Assembly: GCA_012959525.1 (NCBI GenBank)
Contig: DUDB01000009.1
Location: 2,349-39,020, forward strand
Source of the DNA: Planctomycetota bacterium
GTDB lineage: Bacteria; Planctomycetota; UBA1135; GCA-002686595
Length of the DNA: 36,672 bases
Reading direction: 5' to 3'
This document shows, piece after piece, positions 24,848-33,233 of the stretch. Both the position numbers and the translations under genes were made by a program. Below the pieces are notes generated by a model that saw only the letters and a program-made list of their open reading frames with translations, did not search any database and was not told the origin of the DNA. Position 1 is the first letter of the stretch. Each line of letters starts with the position of its first letter.

Positions 24848-27800
24848 CGGAACTGCTGCCCGGAGCCATCCGTCGCGGGCTCGCGCTGGGCGATGGGGGG
24901 CAGGAGTTCTTTTAGCCGATCCTGAAGCGCCGTGAGTCGCTCGAGGGAAGGATCTCCGGGAGCCGTAGTCATGGTGTTGCGAAGAGCATCCAGGCGGGAG
25001 GCCCAGGGGCGTAGCCCCATCTCCATCTCCTGGATGGTGATCGCGGGCAGGCTGCTCTTCGGGGGCCCCATCCAGACCAGTAGCTCCTTGAGCGTACCCA
25101 GAATCCCTGGCGTCCAGTTGGCGCTGTAGGCGGCTTCCAATCTCAGAAGCAACGCTCCCGGGGACGGTTCGCGCAAGATGGCCCGGTCCAGCAGTTCAAT
25201 AGCCTCGCGCGCGTTGGCTTCGATGACCGCTTGGGGCTGGACCTGGCCCGGAACTCGCGCGATGTTCGTGGCCAGCCGCCCGTGAGCACGGAGACGACAG
25301 GCATGCTGGAACCAGATGGATGAGGGCGGCACACCTGCGAGCTCGTCATCCAAACCGATCAGGTCCTGCCAGCGACCATTGCCCACCAAGGTCCACCCCT
25401 TCCAGATCAATCCAGGCAGACCGGTCCAGGTACGGGCCAGGGTTCCGATGCCTGCCGTGCCGGGCGCACCCCGTCCCGTCGCGGGCAAGGCGGCGCCCAC
25501 CTGGAAGAAGGGCTCATCTTCTGCGGCGGGTATCTGGAAGTTCTCTGGCAGTGCAGAGGCTCGAAGAGGCGTGGTGCTGCCCATGGCACGCAAGACCGTG
25601 AAGGGATAGACAGCCGCTCCGAGGTCGGTCAGCAATGAGGCGTCCTCGGCGAGCAGGGGGTCTGCGGGAGCGAGGAGCTTCCAGGTCGTCTCCATGTCAA
25701 GACCATCTGGCAGATCCATGCCCGATGCCATGGCGAGGACGTTGCGATCATCCGTACTCACCGTGCCGCCGGCGCAGAGCGTCTCGATTCCTCGCTGGTC
25801 CAGGGCCAGGAGCGCAAGCAACTCGTTGACGTCGCTGATCCCCGCGGCATTCCAATAGTCGGGGCTCGCGGCGATGGGGGCACCGGTACGTACCAGCTCG
25901 CGCTCCACGTCGAGCGGCTCGGCCGAGGCCAAGAACAGCAACATGCTGGGGATGGGGCGGTACAGTCGCAGATGCTCGTAGGTGTCCAGCAGGGTCGCGC
26001 CCACGGAGGCGAACAGCTCTGGGTTCAGAAAGCCCGCGTTAATCCACTGCACGAAGACACCCCCTGGAGTCAGGTGTTCCTTGCATAGCGCAGCGAACTC
26101 GCGCGTGTACAGGTGCGAAGCGCCCGCGGTCCAGGGGTGGGAGGGTTGGGACACTATGATGTCCCAGCGCTTGTCCGTCAGTGTCAGGGCGCCGCGGGCG
26201 TCGTTGAGGATCACGTTCAGGCGTGGGTCATCGAACGGGTCCCTGGCGCGTCGGCTGGCGAGCTCCCGGTTGGCCTTGAGCACCTGGGGTTCGAGTTCGA
26301 CCACATCGAGCTCGGTGATGCTCGGCGGGATGTCTTCGAGGGCCACGCCGCCCCCGAATCCGACCACCAGCATGGATTCGGCTTCCGGTCGGGCGAGTAC
26401 GGGCAGGGAGGTCAGGAACCGCTCGGCGTTGCGTCCGTAGGGTGGCGTGCCCTCCGGGGTGATTCCCGCTTCGGGCAGGCCGTTGGATCGGATCTCCAAA
26501 GCGTGCTCCCGGTCGATGACGAGGATGGTGGCGGAGTGGCCGACTGCGGTGAACAGGACCTCTCCCGCTGCGCCCGCTTCCGGCTCAAAAGGTGCGTGCC
26601 GCAAGAGGCGGGTGGGGGCTTGGGGCTGGTAGGCCACCAGGGTCGCCAGACTGGCGCAGGCGCCGATGCAGAGCCAGCGCGCCGTGGGCCAGAGCAGGGT
26701 CATCGATGCGGTCGCCGCCAAGGCCAGGCTGACACCCACGGCCAACCGCGCCGTCCCGTCGAAGCCCAATGATGGGATCAACCAGAAGCCTGCCAGCAAG
26801 GCACCGAAGATGGCGCCCACGGTGTTCCAGGCGTAGACCCGAGCGCTGGCCTGGCCGGCTTCGGTCCTCGAGCGGGCCAGGATCCTCAGAGCAAAAGGGA
26901 AGGTCGCTCCGATCAGAACCGTGGCCGGCAGCAGCAGCGTGAACGCCATCCGGGCCCCGACCGCTTGGGGAGAGGCGTCCGGTTCGGCCATGCGTTCAAT
27001 GAATACGGCCGGCAGCCCGTCCATGTGGGAATACACCCAGGCGGCAAGCGCTGCGATGCCGAGCTGGCACAGTGTGAACCCGATGGCTGCGGCTCGGCGC
27101 GTGCGCGCCAGCAGTGAAGCGATGGCGCCCCCGATGGTGATACCGGTCAGGAAGCTGGCCAGCATGGCGGCGAAGGCGTAGACGCTTCCACCGAGGATGT
27201 GGGAGAGGAGCCGCGTCCACAGGACCTCATAGGTGAAGGACACCGAACCGGAGACGGCGATCAGGGGCAGGATCCAGCGCACGCGGCCGTCGGGGATGGT
27301 CTCCTGCTCCGCTGCCCGCTCATCCATGGCGGAGCTGGGGGCGGGCACCGGCTGGGGCACGCGAGAGGCGATCAAGGCGGCCAGAATGAAGACGAGTACG
27401 TTGGCCGCGACGCCAACCCAGATCGTTCCGGCGAGACCGTACTGGGGCAGAAAGACGAAGGCTCCGGCAAGGGTGCCGACCACGGCTCCGGCGGTGTTGG
27501 TCGTGTAGAGGAGTCCGACTCGCGGGCCGATGTGGTCCCGTCTGCGAACGACGTGCCGCGTGAGCAATGGCAGGGTGGCGCCCATGCAGGTCGTGGGCAC
27601 GAGCACGACGAGAAATGTCGTCAACAGATAGAAGGCGGACTGGGCCGGGCCTCCGGAGTCGACGAGCGCGCTCTGGTCGCCGATGGCCAGGTCCTGCATG
27701 AAGCGCGCGGCGCGCAGGCCCCAGGGAACCAGAAGGGCTCCAAGCGCGACCCCGGCCTCAAGGATCCCATACCACAGAACAGGTCGCCTGACTCGGTGCA

Positions 27801-28122
27801 GCAGTCTGCCTGCGGCTGTCGCGCCAAGCGCAAGCCCCGCCATATAAGCTGCGAGGACTGTGGCGACGGCAAGCTCCGAGGTCCCGAAGACGACCGAGAA
27901 TTGGCGTAGCCAAGCGGTCTGGTAGACGAGGGCTGCGAATCCGGACAGGAAGAAGCAGGCCAGAACGGCCGTGAACTGAGGGCTGTCGTTGGTTTTCTGG
28001 GTTGTGGGAGGCATGGGGTCGGCCAGAGGATCGGGGATTCTGACGCGGCGGAGAAGATTGGAGTGGGTTTTCCTTTCGCTTGAGGAGGATGTGGGACTCG
28101 AATCCTGGACGGGTTTAGGCAC
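24844..28122 (-). CDS. Fused MFS-like membrane protein with spermidine-synthase-like domain
   Basis: The 1092-residue product has many membrane segments from about residue 48 to 510 in an MFS-like arrangement with two halves. An S-adenosylmethionine-binding fold of the spermidine synthase type follows, with VVGFGGGVALEDIP near 586 and LDVVELEPQVL after it. The catalytic aspartate region of true spermidine synthase (DxSDP) reads SQPSHPWTAGASHLYTREF here (about 657), as in the fused subfamily, so aminopropyl transfer is doubtful. About 300 further residues follow, probably helical. The start is GTG 28122, preceded by GGAAGGGG, or ATG 28014, which still precedes the first membrane segment. It is the first gene of a coupled unit with the LytS kinase and LytTR regulator. 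Confidence 0.82.
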   Translation of the reverse strand: MPKPVQDSSPTSSSSERKTHSNLLRRVRIPDPLADPMPPTTQKTNDSPQFTAVLACFFLSGFAALVYQTAWLRQFSVVFGTSELAVATVLAAYMAGLALGATAAGRLLHRVRRPVLWYGILEAGVALGALLVPWGLRAARFMQDLAIGDQSALVDSGGPAQSAFYLLTTFLVVLVPTTCMGATLPLLTRHVVRRRDHIGPRVGLLYTTNTAGAVVGTLAGAFVFLPQYGLAGTIWVGVAANVLVFILAALIASRVPQPVPAPSSAMDERAAEQETIPDGRVRWILPLIAVSGSVSFTYEVLWTRLLSHILGGSVYAFAAMLASFLTGITIGGAIASLLARTRRAAAIGFTLCQLGIAALAAWVYSHMDGLPAVFIERMAEPDASPQAVGARMAFTLLLPATVLIGATFPFALRILARSRTEAGQASARVYAWNTVGAIFGALLAGFWLIPSLGFDGTARLAVGVSLALAATASMTLLWPTARWLCIGACASLATLVAYQPQAPTRLLRHAPFEPEAGAAGEVLFTAVGHSATILVIDREHALEIRSNGLPEAGITPEGTPPYGRNAERFLTSLPVLARPEAESMLVVGFGGGVALEDIPPSITELDVVELEPQVLKANRELASRRARDPFDDPRLNVILNDARGALTLTDKRWDIIVSQPSHPWTAGASHLYTREFAALCKEHLTPGGVFVQWINAGFLNPELFASVGATLLDTYEHLRLYRPIPSMLLFLASAEPLDVERELVRTGAPIAASPDYWNAAGISDVNELLALLALDQRGIETLCAGGTVSTDDRNVLAMASGMDLPDGLDMETTWKLLAPADPLLAEDASLLTDLGAAVYPFTVLRAMGSTTPLRASALPENFQIPAAEDEPFFQVGAALPATGRGAPGTAGIGTLARTWTGLPGLIWKGWTLVGNGRWQDLIGLDDELAGVPPSSIWFQHACRLRAHGRLATNIARVPGQVQPQAVIEANAREAIELLDRAILREPSPGALLLRLEAAYSANWTPGILGTLKELLVWMGPPKSSLPAITIQEMEMGLRPWASRLDALRNTMTTAPGDPSLERLTALQDRLKELLPPIAQREPATDGSGQQFR

Positions 28123-28236
28123 AATCAGCCCCTTCCGCCCCCCCCCAGCCCACCTATTCCGGGTCCTCCCTCAAATCCCCTCTGCTCGCCTAGCGCTGCG
28201 GGTTCAGGGGGCTAGACTCTTCGCCTCAATTATCGC

Positions 28237-28301
28237 GGAGCCCCCATTGGGCTCCCCCGCACCCTCGTTCCGGGTGGCATAACCTCCGTGTGGAGGCCGC
28301 C
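28237..28301 (+). promoter_or_regulatory. Structured rpsO leader, candidate S15 autoregulatory element
   Basis: Two hairpins precede rpsO. The first is GGAGCCC-CCATT-GGGCTCC (28237-28255). The second has CCTCC-GTGT-GGAGG (28283-28296) extended below a five-base bulge by GGTGG (28273-28277) with CCGCC (28297-28301), ten pairs in all, including a G-U next to a G-C. S15 represses its own message through varied leader structures in several phyla, so the second hairpin, 42 bases before the ATG, is a candidate binding site. No fold was computed. Confidence 0.4.
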
Positions 28302-28343
28302 TAGACGAAGGGCAAGTCCTACGCAAGAAGGAAGACAACTACC

Positions 28344-28613
28344 ATGGCCATCGAAACGGCCCGCAAAGCAGAACTGATTTCCGAGTACGCGACGGTTGAT
28401 GGAGACAACGGGTCTCCGGAGGTCCAGGTCGCGCTGCTCACCGAGAACATTCGCAATCTGACCGAGCACCTGAAGGTCCATAGGAAGGACTACGGCTCTC
28501 AGTTGGGATTGGTGAAGATGGTGGGTCGGAGGAGCAAGCTGCTGCGCTACTTGCGTACGAAGAGCCCCGAGCGCTACCGGACGATTCTGGGGCGGTTGGG
28601 CCTGCGCCGCTAG
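28344..28613 (+). CDS. rpsO: 30S ribosomal protein S15
   Basis: The 89-residue product has the standard S15 length and motifs: FAR-type N-terminus, [42 protein letters not shown] and [25 protein letters not shown]15 binds the central domain of 16S rRNA as a primary assembly protein. AAGGAAG (28328-28334) nine bases before the ATG is a good ribosome binding site, one of the few in this window. The downstream pnp gene, 164 bases on, makes the classic rpsO-pnp arrangement. Confidence 0.98.
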   Translation: MAIETARKAELISEYATVDGDNGSPEVQVALLTENIRNLTEHLKVHRKDYGSQLGLVKMVGRRSKLLRYLRTKSPERYRTILGRLGLRR

Positions 28614-28777
28614 CACCGGATGGGAGCCCTGCGGCACGACTGTGTCCAAGAGCCCCTGTGCGCCGTGTAGGACCTGCGTCCAACGGCATCGGCCGCGAGA
28701 ATGCGGCGACATGACAGATACGACATAACACGAAAAAAACTAAGCAACTACTGATACCGAAGATTCGGAACTGATCC

Positions 28778-30961
28778 ATGACTAACGGACCCATACGCGT
28801 TGAACGCGAAATTTCCGGAGTGCGCATCGCCATCGAAACGGGCCAGGTGGCCCGACAGGCTGGCGGCTCCGTGATCCTGACACTAGGTGACTCCAAGGTC
28901 TTTGCCGCGGTGACCGCTGGCAAGGCGCGCGAGGACATCGACTTCTTCCCCTTGCTCTGCGACTACCGCGAGAAGAACGAGGCCGGCGGCAAGATCCCCG
29001 GCGGATTCTTCAAGCGTGAGGCACGCCCCACGACCAAGGAGATTCTGACCATGCGCCTGATCGACCGCTCGATCCGGCCCATGTTTCCCGACGGCTACAA
29101 GGAGGAAGTGCAGGTCCTGACCCACGCCCTCCAGTACGACGGCAAGAACAACACCGACGTGGCTGCCATGATCGCGGGCTTCGCCGCGGTCCGCATCAGC
29201 GGGCTGCCTTTCGACGCGACCCTGGGCGCCGTGCGCGTGGGACGCGTGAACGACGAGTTCGTTGTCTTCCCCGAGGATCCCGTGCGCCGCGAGGAGTCCA
29301 CCCTGGACCTGGTGGTCTCCGGCCACGAGGGCGGGCTGGCCATGGTGGAGTCCTCCGCCAAGCAGCTTTCCGAGGAGGTCATGGTCGACGCCCTGGAGTG
29401 TGCCCACAAGGTGATCCTGGAGGTCGTCTCCCTGATCGACGAGCTGACCGAGAAGGTGGGCAAGCCCCAGGCCGAATTCAATGCTCCGGCAGTGGATGAG
29501 GCGCTCAAGGCCCAGGTCTTCGAGCGCGAGGAGGCCATGACCACGGCCGTGCGCACCCAAGGCAAGCAGGATCGTCACGACGCCCTCGCGGCCATCAAGA
29601 ACGAGTGCGTTGCGGCTCTGACAGCAGATTGTGATGGTGACGATCTTGGCGCTCGGACCAAGACCATCAAGAACATGCTGCACGACCTGCAGCAGCACGT
29701 GGAGCGCGAGTGCATCCTCTCGGGAACCCGAGTGGACGGCCGCGCCCATGACAAGATTCGGGACATCACCATCGTGCCCGGCTTCATCGAGCGTCAGCAC
29801 GGTTCAGCTCTGTTCACTCGCGGTGAGACCCAGGCCTTGGCCAGCGTCACCCTCGGGACCCCCGATGACGAGCAGGTCATCGACGGTATCGAACCCGAGT
29901 ACAAGAAGAGCTTCTACCTGCACTACAACTTCCCGCCCTACTCGGTGGGGGAGACGCGGCGCATCTTTGGTCCCGGCCGGCGTGAAATCGGGCACGGGAT
30001 GTTGGCCGAGCGAGCGCTGATGGCGGTCATGCCCACGCGCGAGCAGTTCCCCTACACCGTTCGCATTGTGTCGGACATCATGGAGTCCAACGGCTCCTCG
30101 TCCATGGCCAGTGTGTGCGGTGGCTGTCTGGCGATGATGAGCGCGGGCGTGCCCGTGAGTCAGCCCGTGGCCGGTATTGCCATGGGCCTCGTCAAGGACG
30201 GCGACCGCCAGGCCATCCTCTCCGACATCCTCGGCTCCGAGGACCACAACGGAGACATGGACTTCAAGGTGGCTGGATCGGGCGTGGGCATCACGGCCTT
30301 GCAAATGGATATCAAGATCAAGGGTGTATCCCGCGAGCTCTTGTCCGTGGCGCTAGAGCAGGCTCGGGAAGGCCGGATCCACATCCTGAAGAAGATGCTT
30401 GAGGCCGTTCCTGGCCCCGCTCCTGAGGTCTCCGATTATGCCCCGCGCATGGAGACCCTCAAGATTCCCGGCGACAAGATCGGCTTCCTGATCGGCCCCG
30501 GTGGGAAGAACATCAAGGCTATGCAGGCCCAGTACAGTGTGCGCATCTCGATCCTCGACGACGACGGAAACGTCCAGGTCTTCGGGACGGATTCGACCCA
30601 GGTCAAGGCTTGCAAGGATGCCATCGAGGCCTCCACGCAGACCCCTGAGGTCGGCACCCGCTACACGGGCACCGTGCGCAGTGTGCGCGACTTCGGAGCC
30701 TTCATCGAGATTCTGCCTGGCGTGGAAGGCCTCTGCCACATCTCCGAGCTGGCCCACGGCTTCGTGGGTCAGGTGACCGACGTCGTCAACGTGGGCGACG
30801 AGATCGAGGTGGAGATCATCAACGTGGATGACCGCGGCAAGGTCAAGGTCAGCCACAAGGTGACCCTGCCCGGCGGCGAAGAAGGTGAGTCGGAAGGCGG
30901 CGATCGGGGCCGCGGTGATCGCGGTGGCCGTCGCCGTGAGCGCTCAGGCGCCCCCGACTGA
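28778..30961 (+). CDS. pnp: Polyribonucleotide nucleotidyltransferase (PNPase)
   Basis: The 727-residue product contains two RNase PH domains (about 10-140 and 315-540) separated by the helical PNPase domain. A KH domain (about 555-615, IGFLIGPGGKNIKAMQ) and an S1 domain (about 620-690, YTGTVRSVRDFGAFIEILPG) follow. FFKREARPTTKEILTMRLIDRSIRP and the GDRQAILSDILGSEDHNGDMD region are diagnostic. It degrades RNA 3' to 5' by phosphorolysis. The C-terminal tail is Gly/Arg-rich (GDRGRGDRGGRRRERSG), a common RNA-binding extension. No clear Shine-Dalgarno sequence precedes the ATG. A GCCGC-GAGAAT-GCGGC hairpin (28692-28707) lies between rpsO and pnp, where E. coli has an RNase III-processed stem. Confidence 0.98.
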   Translation: MTNGPIRVEREISGVRIAIETGQVARQAGGSVILTLGDSKVFAAVTAGKAREDIDFFPLLCDYREKNEAGGKIPGGFFKREARPTTKEILTMRLIDRSIRPMFPDGYKEEVQVLTHALQYDGKNNTDVAAMIAGFAAVRISGLPFDATLGAVRVGRVNDEFVVFPEDPVRREESTLDLVVSGHEGGLAMVESSAKQLSEEVMVDALECAHKVILEVVSLIDELTEKVGKPQAEFNAPAVDEALKAQVFEREEAMTTAVRTQGKQDRHDALAAIKNECVAALTADCDGDDLGARTKTIKNMLHDLQQHVERECILSGTRVDGRAHDKIRDITIVPGFIERQHGSALFTRGETQALASVTLGTPDDEQVIDGIEPEYKKSFYLHYNFPPYSVGETRRIFGPGRREIGHGMLAERALMAVMPTREQFPYTVRIVSDIMESNGSSSMASVCGGCLAMMSAGVPVSQPVAGIAMGLVKDGDRQAILSDILGSEDHNGDMDFKVAGSGVGITALQMDIKIKGVSRELLSVALEQAREGRIHILKKMLEAVPGPAPEVSDYAPRMETLKIPGDKIGFLIGPGGKNIKAMQAQYSVRISILDDDGNVQVFGTDSTQVKACKDAIEASTQTPEVGTRYTGTVRSVRDFGAFIEILPGVEGLCHISELAHGFVGQVTDVVNVGDEIEVEIINVDDRGKVKVSHKVTLPGGEEGESEGGDRGRGDRGGRRRERSGAPD

Positions 30962-31007
30962 GGTCTTCAAGCCTCGCAGACCCGAGTTCCTCTCATTCGG
31001 GACAGAC

Positions 31008-31045
31008 AATGCCCTCCTGGCTCAGCAATGGGCCGGGGGGGCATT
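31008..31045 (+). terminator. Strong hairpin after pnp, possible terminator without U-tract
   Basis: AATGCCCTCCTGGC (31008-31021) pairs with GCCGGGGGGGCATT (31032-31045), 14 pairs including two G-U, around a ten-base loop, 46 bases after the pnp stop. It is followed by ATTCG rather than a T-run, so it could be a terminator that is not strictly intrinsic, or an RNA end-protecting structure. Confidence 0.5.
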
Positions 31046-31235
31046 ATTCGTAGAAGGTACCCTCTAGGTGCCAAGAAAGGCGCAGCCGTTAGCGTTGAGT
31101 ATCCCGTTCAATTGGCCCGTGCAGCGCCGGGCCTCAAGGGCTATACCAGACCCTGCGCGCGCTAGGCCAATATGATGCCTGAAACCAAGTCCCGGGGACG
31201 GCCTCGTGCCATCCGGGCCGATAGTTAATCAAGCC
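31046..31235. other. Intergenic region between pnp and the small exported protein gene
   Basis: The remainder of the gap is unremarkable. TATGAT at 31171-31176 resembles a -10 box but has no matching -35. No ORF, tRNA or riboswitch signature is recognisable. Confidence 0.35.
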
Positions 31236-31694
31236 ATGCTAATACTCGGACGTACCATTCTTATCGCTGCAGTTCTCTGCGGATCTGCACAAGCCCTCAT
31301 GCCCCTGACGGGCGCTCCTTCCAAGGACGCCGCCAGCCTGCGCATGCGGCCCGACGATGGGGTCGGGACGCCCTATATCTTCAGCCGTCGGGACAGCATC
31401 TGCGGGAAGGGGGGCCAGAACCCCGCAAGCATCACCAAGCCCGCAACGGTGGACTATGAGGCTCTCCTGGCCGCGACCGACGAGGCGCGCAAGATCAAGA
31501 GGGACCGGATCGACCCGCAGTCCGCTGAAGGTCTCAAGCTGATGACTGGCGCCAAGCTCAAGGTGCTCAAGGCTTGCGAAGAGGTGCGCGCGATCCACAA
31601 CCATTGCGGGGTCTGGAAGAAGATCACCCGCAGGGATGGGCGGGCGGTCGCCGATATCACGGCCAAGGTGAAGGCCGAGATGGGCGGAAAGTGA
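31236..31694 (+). CDS. Small exported protein of unknown function
   Basis: The product has 152 residues from ATG 31236; a GTG start at 31206 is also in frame but would add a polar stretch before the signal. Residues 1-20 (LGRTILIAAVLCGSAQA) are a signal peptide. The mature part is basic and has three cysteines in DSICGKGG, LKACEEV and HNHCGVW, which may form a disulfide or bind a metal. A helical stretch (EARKIKRDRIDPQSAEG) lies between. I recognise no family. Twelve bases separate its stop from the first secretin gene, so it may be co-transcribed with the secretin/GspK group. Confidence 0.65.
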   Translation: MLILGRTILIAAVLCGSAQALMPLTGAPSKDAASLRMRPDDGVGTPYIFSRRDSICGKGGQNPASITKPATVDYEALLAATDEARKIKRDRIDPQSAEGLKLMTGAKLKVLKACEEVRAIHNHCGVWKKITRRDGRAVADITAKVKAEMGGK

Positions 31695-31706
31695 CGCGGG
31701 CTACCC

Positions 31707-33227
31707 GTGAGGCTCATCCAATCCAATAGGCGGGCTTTACTGCCTCTGACCCTCCTCGGATTCCTCGCAGCCTGCCGAGGTCCAGCCCCATCGGAGGCTC
31801 CACAGGTGGATGCCTTGCGGGCTATCGAAGAGGCCATGGCCGGCGCCCAGGACGGAGTGGACCTGGAGGGTCCAATCGCAGACTCCGCACCGACCGAGGC
31901 GGACTATGCCAAGGCGCTCGAGGAGGCCTACCTCTCTGGAGGAGAAGATGGCGCCGCGAATGAAGGGGGCGAGTCCGATCCGGATGCGGTGCCGGATTCC
32001 GAAGCGGACCAGGATCCTCTACCCGAGATTGACTTGGATGACCTCCTGCTTGGAGCGTCCGTCCAGGATGAGGGCGGTCCTGTGCTCAACCCCTACGAGG
32101 AGTTCGGCGAGCGCATCGTCTGGTATCGCGACTCGGGGCTGATCATGAAGCCCTTCACGTTTCCGCTCGGCTCGGGTGAACGCGTGCAGGCGCTGATCCA
32201 GACCCACTCGGGCCTCACCGTCCACGGTGCCCCCGTGGATGACACGAACATGCCGGAGGGCGCGCAGCCTCCCGGGTCCGTGGTGTTGCACCTGCTCAAG
32301 GGGCAGGGCGCGGAGACCTTCACCCCACCGCGTGCCGCGGGCGTCAGCAAGCCCCGCTTGGTTCCCCTCTCCGACTGGTTGGTGGTGACTGCGGCCCCAG
32401 CGGAAATGCGTCATGTTCAGCGCTTCATCAGGATCTTCGTGAGCAACGCGCGCCAGATCCAGGTTGAGGCCAAGATCGTGGAGTTGACGACCACCAAGAC
32501 CTCCGACTACGGAATCCGCCCCGTAGATGGGGTGACTCCGATCTTCGGGCTCCCCAATGCGGGCTCCCTGATCCACAGCGTGGACTTCTCATTTGGCAAC
32601 ACCGTGGACGTGGGAGAGGCCATCTTCGGCGTGTCGGCCGTTTTCGATGGGGTGCAGTTCAACGCTCTACTGGAGATGATCTCGACCGATGAGTCGGCCT
32701 CCATCATCTCCCAACCCAAGGTCGCCGTGCGGGAGGGTGCGCGGGCGGAGCTGGTAGAGGTGCAACAAGAGCCCGTGATGAAGCTCAACGCCATCAACGC
32801 CAACGGCCAGTTCACATGGACGATCACCTTCCGGGACGTGGGCGTGCAACTCTATGTGGTGCCACGCGTGATCGGGAGCAACACCCTGATTCTGGACGTG
32901 GATACGGAGGTATCCCAGATCACCGGGACAGCGGCGACCTTCATCGTGACAGACCCCAACGGTTCCACTTCGACCGTGGGGATTCCCGAGGTGGCCCGGC
33001 GCCGGGCCACCACAACCGTGCGCCTAGACGCGGGCCAGGGGTTGGTGATCGGTGGCCTGATCTCGGAGCGCACCCTGCAGCGGGAGAAAAAGGTGCCCGT
33101 GCTTGGGGACATACCCTTGTTGGGCAGAATCTTCAAGAGCCGCTATCAGGTCCAAGAGCGTACCGACGTGCTCTTCTTCATCTATCCGCGCATACTGCAG
33201 GGCATAGATCTGAACCCGGATTTCTGA
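31707..33227 (+). CDS. Secretin-domain lipoprotein, first of two tandem paralogs
   Basis: The 506-residue product starts at GTG 31707. A lipoprotein signal ends LLGFLAAC (Cys23), and an acidic low-complexity linker follows (about 50-130). The C-terminal half is a secretin-type domain: VEAKIVELTTTKTSDYGI, ISQPKVAVREGARAEL, and the hallmark VPVLGDIPLLGRIFKS near residue 470, followed by RTDVLFFIYPRIL. Secretins form the outer-membrane channel of type II/III secretion and type IV pilus systems. Typical GspD/PilQ proteins carry several N-domains before the secretin domain; only one short module (about 130-240) is present here. The next gene is a close paralog and GspK follows. The exact system cannot be assigned. 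Confidence 0.85.
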   Translation: MRLIQSNRRALLPLTLLGFLAACRGPAPSEAPQVDALRAIEEAMAGAQDGVDLEGPIADSAPTEADYAKALEEAYLSGGEDGAANEGGESDPDAVPDSEADQDPLPEIDLDDLLLGASVQDEGGPVLNPYEEFGERIVWYRDSGLIMKPFTFPLGSGERVQALIQTHSGLTVHGAPVDDTNMPEGAQPPGSVVLHLLKGQGAETFTPPRAAGVSKPRLVPLSDWLVVTAAPAEMRHVQRFIRIFVSNARQIQVEAKIVELTTTKTSDYGIRPVDGVTPIFGLPNAGSLIHSVDFSFGNTVDVGEAIFGVSAVFDGVQFNALLEMISTDESASIISQPKVAVREGARAELVEVQQEPVMKLNAINANGQFTWTITFRDVGVQLYVVPRVIGSNTLILDVDTEVSQITGTAATFIVTDPNGSTSTVGIPEVARRRATTTVRLDAGQGLVIGGLISERTLQREKKVPVLGDIPLLGRIFKSRYQVQERTDVLFFIYPRILQGIDLNPDF

Positions 33228-33233
33228 TTCTCG

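Noticed and set aside
28883..29800. 305-residue minus-strand ORF inside pnp
   Set aside because: It is antisense to a certain PNPase gene, with a His/Leu/Gly-rich shadow composition.
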